Source: Saccoglossus kowalevskii (Eukaryota; Hemichordata; Enteropneusta; Harrimaniidae). From it: DNA of 16,154 bases. The notes below the pieces were generated by a model. The model saw nothing but the letters and a program-made list of their open reading frames with translations. It was not told the DNA's origin and made no database searches. Both the position numbers and the translations under genes were made by a program. Location of the stretch: NCBI RefSeq assembly GCF_000003605.2, contig NW_003120425.1:333813-349966 (forward strand), written 5' to 3'. This document shows positions 9,592 through 16,154 of the stretch, piece by piece; positions within the stretch are counted from its first letter, which is position 1; the number at the start of each line of letters is the position of its first letter.

Positions 9592-11327
9592 CAAATAAAA
9601 AAAAAAATATTTTACAGTTTAAATCCTGACTGACTGACAAAAAATACACAATGTCTACTTAAAAACTTCAGTTATTCTACTTAAAATAACATTGAAACTC
9701 TACTATTAGAATGTTCGCTCCAGGATATTGTATTGAATTCAGACTACAAAAATAATGAACTTCAGTACATTGCACCTGATTGGCTAGACAGTAACTGACT
9801 CATGACTGGGTAACCAATAAGAGGTAATCTTACAACTTATATCCAGTTTATTACTGCTACTCAAATGATATACAATGGATAAGAGTTTTTTGTTTCTAAT
9901 TATGCATAATTATTTAATTCTAAAATTTTATCTAATTTTTGTAGATTTTATGTAATGCCACATTTGATTTATAATGTATGCAGCCATGATTTACTTAAAT
10001 AGTAATTCAAAAAATGCAAAAAAATGACAAAGTATAATTTTCAAGGCTGGTATCTAAATTTACTGGTATATACATTATACATGTAAGCAATATAGACACA
10101 CTCAGTCAAGCTAAGAGTTTCTTCGGAGGTGTGAATGGTTATAAACATACTGGGAAGTCCAATGAATCTAGAAATATAAAAAATAGTCATATTTTATTTT
10201 TTTCCTCCAATCTTTTAGAACTATATCATCCAAAATCCACTGAGAAATAAATCATGGACAATCCACACACCGAGTTACCATTGATTGACACAGGATTATT
10301 TCAAAACCAGAGACTTAAGATTGGATTTAGATTAAAATGTGATTGGGGCACTTTTTTCATATGAAGGGATGTACATGTGTAACAAATAAAAAAATAATTA
10401 GATAATTTGATATTGGTTAATTGTTCAGTATACAGAGATTTTCAATTCACATTGATTTACACAGATTTTTCATATATTACCGGTACATACAACGGACTAG
10501 AAAATGTTATTAAGTTTAGACAGGTTTTACTCAATCACAAAATCTATAAAGTTATACTCGCATTCACTCCACCACTGGCATGTGTACTTGTATACAGTGT
10601 ATATTTACAAGGTTGCTGTTTACACTGATAACAATTCATCCATCCAGGTATGAGATGGAGGCTTGTTTACTGGGTATATATGGTCTAGGACAGGGGACAA
10701 CAGGTATGCATTCCTACTTTTCTATAGCACTATGAAAAAACATAGTAAAATGATTGAAACCATACCATATATTTCACCTTGGCAGGAAAACACAGTAAAT
10801 CACACAATAAAAATGTCAAGCTAAAGACTGGTAAGTATAACATTTTGAGATTAATTTGGCATGCGTACCTACATGTATTTAGACATGATGGCTGGAATTT
10901 AGGTGGTACAAAGATTCAAAATCATTGTAAAAAAAAAAATTCTGATATGCAAATTATGTATGGAATGTGAACTAAATTACACCTTGACAAGGTTGAGTAC
11001 GTTTTACTACCAGTGTTTTCCCAAAAAATCTTAAAACACTTAAACAGTAATACAAATTTGCTTTCTAATGTCCATTATCATTTGCATAAATATTACCAAC
11101 AAAAAAATATTAACATGCAATAAATGTACTTATTAAAACACTCACACCTCATAAATGACTGACAGTCAGACCAGTGGTCACACTGTTTATACCCTGAGAA
11201 GAACACTATTTTACTGATTTAGGCATCCACTTTTGTTCTGCAATTTATTCAACGCATATTTTCAATCACTGCTATATAAACAATCATGATTTCCAAAAAC
11301 AACATCACAACATAGTTATCTACTTAC

Positions 11328-11837
11328 CCAATCACGTCCATATTGTAACACAGATGACGTCAATTTATTCACAGTACGAAGAGGCACTCCATCATCTAAA
11401 ATTCTGATGGGTGGCCCAATCTGTTGTCCACTCAAATAACATTTTTGTTCTTTACTAAACTTTAGTTCATCTGGGGCTGAAAAAAGTAGCAGCGCACCAC
11501 GTCTCGTGAGAAACGTTTTCGGTAATACGATCTCTCCATCTGATCGGGTTGTATGTTCACTTTGGGTGATCAATGATGGTGCAGCGCTTTTCGTCCGTAC
11601 ACTTTGCGCAGTTCTGGGAGTAGAATATGAAAAAGTTGATCTTGGAGTCGCCGCAGTCCTTGGGCGACTGTAGACTGTGTAGGTCTCCTCTGGTGGTGGT
11701 GCAGTGATTTTAGTTTTGTAGAGTTCAGTTATGATAGATTGCGCAGTCTTTGTTCGCAGTGGTATATTTAATGTCTTGTCTTTAAAACTTGCATCTTCTC
11801 CTTCAAGTAAATTTGGAAGAATTGGTTTTGGCAGTAC
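11328..11837 (-). CDS. KIAA2012: KIAA2012 homologue, coding exon 2 (conserved LPKTF block)
   Basis: A 510 bp exon, 170 codons, phase 0 at both ends. The acceptor is ...CTCTCAACACAG and the donor is TGG followed by GTAAGTAG. With exon 1 it gives residues 28-197. Residues 54-113 are a Ser/Thr/Pro/Arg-rich, probably disordered linker with recurring PRTA/KTA motifs. Residues 131-147 read VLPKTFLTRRGALLLFS and match the block LPKTFSTRKGALILYS that I remember in human KIAA2012. The tail ILDDGVPLRTVNKL...VLQYGRD corresponds to the human stretch ending ...LKEAILAYGRQ. No stop interrupts the frame, and codon choice and G+C differ from the flanking intron. The human protein exceeds 1,000 residues and has a coiled-coil C-terminal domain (I believe Pfam DUF4670), so this is only the 5' fifth or so of the gene; the rest is unplaced or outside the window. 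Function in the cell is unknown. Confidence 0.85.
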
Positions 11838-11979
11838 CTGTGTTGAGAGAAATATTACCAGACATGAATGGTGTTGACAGCTACTTTAAAATATATTGAC
11901 AATCAAAACATGTCACCTTGTCATTACAGGGCTTGAATTTCCGAATTTTCAAGGCAAAATTTTATAAAATTGTCTTAGT

Positions 11980-12019
11980 AATTAGGAATAATGTTGAGGA
12001 ATTAGGAATAATGTAGAGG
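11980..12019. repeat. 20 bp tandem duplication
   Basis: AATTAGGAATAATGTTGAGG is followed directly by AATTAGGAATAATGTAGAGG, one mismatch apart. A recent local slippage or duplication within intron 1. Confidence 0.9.
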
Positions 12020-12804
12020 AAATCTGTAAATACAGAAGAGCACCAAGATAAACTCATTGGTCAGTGAGCAAATAAATGAGTTTTGAGTTATTACGTTGGT
12101 TTCCGTGCGAGAATGGGGGTTGATTTCTAGCTTACACAATTTGTTCCTTTGTTTTCCTGGTTTCCTGCATTCTGATGAGCTGTTGAACATTTACGCAATG
12201 AAATCAACACCCTCACGCAGACCGACAAAATTGGAACATTTTTACAGACGAGCAAGAGAGTTTCAGCGAGATTCAAAATGTTTTTGTCAATTAGCTAGCA
12301 AGTTACAATGTATATTAGCTATTCATCATCCATCCTGTATAATCACTAATTCAATATGTAGTACACTTTTATTAGCTCTATTATTAGAAACACATCTATA
12401 ATAGAATTATATTTACATAGACACTCACTGGATATCACTAATTTGATTGTATTTTTTTTTAAATATCCTAAATTTAAATAATCAATCATTTCAAACAAAG
12501 GGCTTAAGTGTTTTCTGTTAAATTAAATGTTTTACACCCAAAATATGGCAAAAATATTAGAAATATCCCATGATGCTAGTTTGAAACAGCCATTTTGAAC
12601 AAAATGTCCCAAGTTAATTTTGAAACAACTGAACCCCTGCTTACAACAAAAATCAGTGCATTTATTGTATGCTGGATTATTTAAATATGGCTTTACTGTA
12701 TTTATTCTATTATAAGTGCATCACTACTACATATACATGTATATAATTGCATTCAATTGTTTTCTGAATAATTAAAATGTTACTTATTTTAACCATAAAC
12801 ACTT

Positions 12805-13075
12805 AAAGGGGAAGAGTCATCACCTGCACATGTGTCAGATGGCCATAGCGTGTCATTGTTTACAAACAGCGTCTACCCATGAGCCTTTGGGTTTTTAGCG
12901 TGTATTTTTATCATAGCTTTGGACTCAATCCCTGCGCGTCTGCAAGTGACAATCCTCCCGCTTTAATGTCTGAACGTCATTTATTTACATTTACAATGTA
13001 ACTAATACGGTTTTTCGACCAAGAAAACAAGTACCTCTGTATGGGCTATTACCGTAATAGAGTAAATATGGTAGT
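12805..13075. other. GC-richer block in intron 1, probably an old interspersed repeat
   Basis: Starts TTAAAGGGGAAGAGTCATCA and includes CCTGCGCGTCTGCAAGTG and CGTCATTTATTTACA. It differs in base composition from the flanking DNA and opens like many short invertebrate repeats. No terminal repeats or long frame were found. Confidence 0.3.
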
Positions 13076-13562
13076 TGTAATTCAGTGATATTCTTAGACT
13101 ATCAACACTTACTGCTAATAATGCAGATATCAGGAGTCTGTTAGTTCATATAATTGTGAAATTTACTAAAATTACAAATGATCATGTAACTATTTCAAAC
13201 AGTTTTACTGTATTTTGTAAAGGTCGGTTAATCAAGAGCAGTGTTTACTCGCAGAAAAAGAAATTGATCTGCCACTATATCTGCACATGAGATAAAGGAA
13301 GGAACACTGATTATTCAAGTGAAATAAACCCCACAACAATTGTTTACATGTCAACAAATATGTGTTGCATAGTAAACAGATCTGATTTCACTGGAGTGGA
13401 TTTCAATGACAACCATGTATCATGTATACAAAGTCAATACTTATACCAAAACAATCAACAGTAATTGGATTCAAAGTTCATTGAGGTTTAAATTTCACCA
13501 TTCATGTTTTGGGACATATTTGTCAACATAACAGTTTTAGTCAATTTTACGTGTTGGAAAAT

Positions 13563-13972
13563 AGTGTGTTTTTTCCATGCTGGTCAAGAGATTTCCCCAC
13601 GGTTTGTGTATTAACAATTTTGGATCAGTAGATGAGAAAATTGATTGGTTTCATATTTATTCTAAAATACATTGATTGAATATACATGTAGTTGTTATTT
13701 GTGAAATGTTGTCCTTGTTTACATGATTAAAAGGCTGAACATTTTTTTTTGATATTATTCAATTTTTTTTTATTGCTTTAAAAAAAAACAGTTTAGGAAA
13801 CACAGTATTTTTAATTTTTCACCAGAGCCGAGAGATGTCCCCACTGTTGGTATTTTGAACATTTTGGATAAGTTAAATGTGAAAGTTGATTAGTTTCATT
13901 TTTATGTGTAATCAGAAACAAATTAAAATGAGTATAATACCCTAGTTGACTTTTGTGAAATTTTGAGAACAA
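13563..13972. repeat. Ancient direct duplication, offset about 244 bp
   Basis: A segment from about 13563 (CAAGAGATTTCCCCAC, AACAATTTTGGAT, GAAAATTGATTGGTTTCAT, TTGTGAAATGTTG) recurs from about 13802 with matching order (GAGAGATGTCCCCAC, AACATTTTGGAT, GAAAGTTGATTAGTTTCAT, TTGTGAAATTTTG). Offsets are 244, 245 and 254 bp along the pair, showing small indels. Lies wholly in intron 1. Confidence 0.7.
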
Positions 13973-14574
13973 GATTTTGCAAAAGTTGCGATTCTGTTTT
14001 TTTATGATCCCAGGAAAAGTAATACAGATTTTGTGGTTTTTACTGACTCACAGAAAGTTTTTTTTCTTTTGTGAAATTTGCCAAATCTGTAAAAATTCTC
14101 TTTAAAATGCAAAGAAATTCAGGGTCAGTCATAAAAAAATCCAGAGTAAATAATATTCAAATTAACATGTAAAATTAATTAACTGTAAAATGAAATAAAA
14201 TAAAAACAATTTTTATTAAGTTTAATTAAACTATTTATTATCATAATGAAAATTAAATTTTTGTTAACTGTTACTAGTTTTACTTTCTAAGATGCCACAT
14301 TTATATTGCAGACAGACTTTTCCTCTCAATGCTAATGACATTCTTTTGAGGCAAGACCTAAAGAGCTCCACCTGGGCTATTCTGTCTTGACACCAACATA
14401 TGCAGTGAATAGTGAATAAAATTAAATATTACATAAATCCAAACAAAATTCACGTCATAATAAATTAGAGAAACTTATAAATGAAAGGTTTATATTTATA
14501 ATATTTAAAATTAAAGTCTAAATGCTGGACGACTGTTGAATTATAATTTTACAAACGCGACTTATTAAACCTAC

Positions 14575-14655
14575 CGTTTCATCGTGTGCTTCAAGATCGC
14601 CGTCTTCCCAGGACCCGTAGCCCTTCGATAGCGGGCTGAATAATGCCGAGCTCAT
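14575..14655 (-). CDS. KIAA2012: KIAA2012 homologue, coding exon 1 (N-terminus)
   Basis: First coding exon, 27 codons, beginning MSSALFSPLSKGYGSWEDGD and ending ...AHDET. It ends at a good donor (ACG followed by GTAGGT on the minus strand) in phase 0, matching the phase-0 start of exon 2. The start codon is chosen because the vertebrate KIAA2012 protein, as I remember it, begins with a comparable short leader and an LLSRGHGKL-like segment that lines up with PLSKGYGSW here. The family has no established biochemical role; I recall expression linked to ciliated tissues and testis, which I cannot verify here. The exon is far richer in G+C and CpG than the introns, as expected at the 5' end of an animal gene. 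An in-frame open stretch continues upstream to a stop at 14758-14760, so a longer N-terminus or an upstream splice junction is possible. I am fairly confident it is coding, less so of the exact start. Confidence 0.75.
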
Positions 14656-15000
14656 GACGATCTCGCCCTCGCAGTCACGGAAGACGTAAAAAATCTCCGA
14701 GTAAAAATCCCGAGGTTTGTCTTCACATAGAAATAGAATTGGAGAGAGGCACGGTGTTTAGTTTCCGCGCGTAAACAGATCGGATCTTCATAATGTCACA
14801 GCACTGATTTGTGATAATGTCACATCGTCCGGTAATTTCGCGGTCGTTACATGACGGGGTCAATCAAAAAAGTACTTGATTTGATGCAAGTACGCTCCCG
14901 ATCGGTAAACGCTAATACCCCAAACACAAGTGATCTCCGAACGGGTATAAAAGAATCAATAGACATCCAAACTACCATATCGCATATACTATGGCTATTT
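14656..15000 (-). promoter_or_regulatory. CpG-richer 5' UTR / promoter region of the KIAA2012 homologue
   Basis: The sequence just upstream of the start codon is richer in CpG than the introns (GCGCG near 14766, TCCGG, CGCGG, CCGATCGG, CCGAACGG between 14825 and 14945). This is the usual look of a transcription start region in an animal gene. A short upstream ORF (14791 down to 14723, 22 codons and a stop) would precede the main start if transcription begins above it. There is no convincing TATA box at the right distance on the minus strand. The transcription start cannot be placed from sequence alone. Confidence 0.4.
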
Positions 15001-15179
15001 ACTTTGGTATCATAGCTACTAAGGTTCGTTCGACTGTTCCATTGGACGAAATAGGGGTATTTGGAAAATAGGGTGAATATATATACGTATTACTTTCATT
15101 AACATGTGATTAGTTTTCAAATAAATACTTGATAACAATTTAAGACATATTATTGTAAGTAATTAGATAAAATTTCAAA

Positions 15180-15500
15180 ATATTTCTAAAAAGTGCATTG
15201 TTTATAACTCCTTGCGTTTCCTACACTACTTTGGAACAGCCAAATCCACTGATTTGTGCGAGGGGCGCTGCCAGTGGAGGAAAGACATAGCTTGTTGTGC
15301 AAACACATAATCCTAATTCCTTTTCCGGTTTCGGGGCAAGCAAAATGGTAGGTACCGTGAAGTATGGTGAAGAAATCCCTGAAAATCAATCACATATTTT
15401 AGGCATCCGCTTTCTGGCTCAATCGCAATCCGCGATTCATATACTGTTTTGTCTGACTGCACAATTATGTTTCATTTGCAAAGTGTTTTTGAGTAAATAA
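15180..15500 (+). promoter_or_regulatory. Possible divergent promoter / first exon
   Basis: A GC- and CpG-richer patch (15240-15440) about 600 bp upstream of the KIAA2012 homologue start, containing TTCCGG and GGGGCGCTGCC-type sequence common in animal 5' UTRs. A plus-strand ATG at 15345-15347 lies directly before GTAGGT, a usable splice donor, so an initiator-only coding exon is conceivable. The frame that reads through instead runs to a stop near 15500 and resembles no family I know. This is weak evidence; it could equally be the distal part of the minus-strand gene's promoter. Confidence 0.2.
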
Positions 15501-15773
15501 ATTGCATTTTATTCGGGACTGTTTTGTTTACATCGTATACTTTACTGTTGACGTGGCGCTGTTTATGAGTCGACTCCAGCAAGTTGTACGTATGCGGTAT
15601 CAAACTGTACCTAAACAGGAGATCTTTGAATTGCCCTATTGTACGAATAATATTTAGTTCTGTCCAATACATATATAAATTACGCTATTCATAGCCGATG
15701 CCTTCCAGGTTGTTTTTATAACCCTGATCAGGCTTTCACTTCCGGGTTTCCCAGGTTGTACTAACCACTAGTA

Positions 15774-16154
15774 CAGTGGCCCCTCGCTAAGTCGCGCCTC
15801 GGTAAGTCGCGATTCGGCTAAGTCGCGGGTACTTGGATGGCTCCCAAAATTTCTATTGTGCTTTGACAGCAGTTTTGAAGTACATGTACAAAGACTAATG
15901 TTTCGTGGCATAGTGTTTTTAACTAACCGTTAAAGAGACAACTTAACACCCACTGTCCGTCAATTGCTGAGACGAAATGGGTGACGCGGCCTTACTCAAG
16001 GTGTCAACAGGGGTGTCGAGTAGTGACCCTACATACTTCTTGGCCGGTCCCATTTGGTATACCTCTAAAAAAACTCGCTACAATGAGTTGAATTCATAGA
16101 ATTCTGATCTCTATTTCTCAATTGAGCAGCATGTCAAAGCAAAAGCTGATGAAC
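15774..16154 (+). mobile_element. Terminal part of a pogo/Tigger-like DNA transposon (Tc1/mariner superfamily)
   Basis: After a TA dinucleotide at 15772-15773 the sequence starts CAGTGGCCCCTCGCTAAGTC and carries TAAGTCGCG three times (15788-15796, 15803-15811, 15819-15827) at 15-16 bp spacing. A CAGT-N-CC-CTCG start beside a TA target, followed by short CG-containing direct repeats, is the layout of pogo/Tigger-type terminal inverted repeats, where the repeats serve as transposase-binding sites. The matching inverted end is not in the window, so the element either continues past the end or is truncated. No transposase domain is readable in the 380 bp seen. The family call comes from the terminal pattern only. 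Confidence 0.6.

Larger units (their letters stand above)
7781..11327 (-). other. Probable intron 2 of the KIAA2012 homologue
   Basis: It follows the exon 2 donor and is AT-rich, with inverted repeats at 8582-8665, 8796-8811 and 9549-9591. One exon-like minus-strand island (9373-9476) and one plus-strand island (8154-8206) are discussed as findings. No sequence matching later parts of KIAA2012 as I remember them was found, so the intron may extend across the rest of the window. Confidence 0.5.
11838..14574 (-). other. Intron 1 of the KIAA2012 homologue
   Basis: A 2,737 bp phase-0 intron, GTAGGT...ACACAG read on the minus strand, with a pyrimidine-rich tract (ATATTTCTCTC) before the acceptor. 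It is AT-rich and holds a 20 bp tandem duplication (11980-12019), a plus-strand open frame of doubtful meaning (12096-12401), a GC-richer block (12805-13075) and a diverged duplication (13563-13972). Nothing else is recognisable. Confidence 0.75.

Noticed and set aside
10407-10970. Two plus-strand ORFs
   Set aside because: No domain, no matching splice sites and intron-like composition.
11316-11573. A stand-alone 85-residue minus-strand ORF
   Set aside because: It is the 3' half of exon 2 read through its donor into the intron; its start would be an internal TTG codon.
14945-14955. TATAAAAG resembling a plus-strand TATA box
   Set aside because: No plus-strand exon follows at the right distance, and it points away from the only supported gene.
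1-16154. tRNA, rRNA, CRISPR and bacterial-type operon signals
   Set aside because: No B-box-like GGTTCGANTCC, rRNA core or regularly spaced direct repeats of CRISPR type were seen; the sequence is animal genomic DNA.

Overview
The window is AT-rich, intron-containing animal DNA, probably from a marine invertebrate. Three things point that way: an intron-split gene with animal homologues, a high density of decayed repeats, and a strongly over-represented ACATGTA heptamer, which I associate with molluscs. The mollusc assignment is tentative. There are no bacterial-type operons, tRNA or rRNA genes, or CRISPR arrays, and almost all open frames here are short chance ORFs.

One gene is well supported. 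It lies on the minus strand: exon 1 (CDS 14575-14655) is joined by a 2.7 kb intron to exon 2 (11328-11837). Together they give the first 197 residues of a protein I recognise as a homologue of vertebrate KIAA2012, an uncharacterised family. The match rests on the N-terminal start and on an LPKTF-T-R-(R/K)-GAL-(L/I)-(L/Y/F)-S block in exon 2. No convincing later exon is seen, so intron 2 either runs past position 1 (at least 11.3 kb) or contains exons too diverged to prove. The best exon-like islands are at 3564-3715 and 9373-9476, with a possible terminal one at 689-795.

Layout: 1-940 is AT-rich with a CA microsatellite and a GC-richer block. 942-1358 is a tandem array of about 156 bp units, followed by a perfect 26 bp palindrome. 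1452-6640 is mostly featureless. 6649-6830 is a GC-richer stretch with a tight cluster of muscle-type transcription factor consensus sites. 6890-7044 is a fold-back element. 7532-7780 is a second, diverged array related to the first. 7790-11327 is intron-like DNA with two AT-rich inverted repeats. 11838-14574 is intron 1, with a diverged duplication and a GC-richer block. 14656-15450 is CpG-richer promoter or 5' flank, possibly shared with a divergent gene. From 15774 to the window end lies one end of a pogo/Tigger-like DNA transposon.

I found no clear multi-gene novel system. The more interesting items are the lineage-specific PRTA-repeat linker in the KIAA2012 homologue, the two-array satellite family, the site cluster, the fold-back element and the transposon end.
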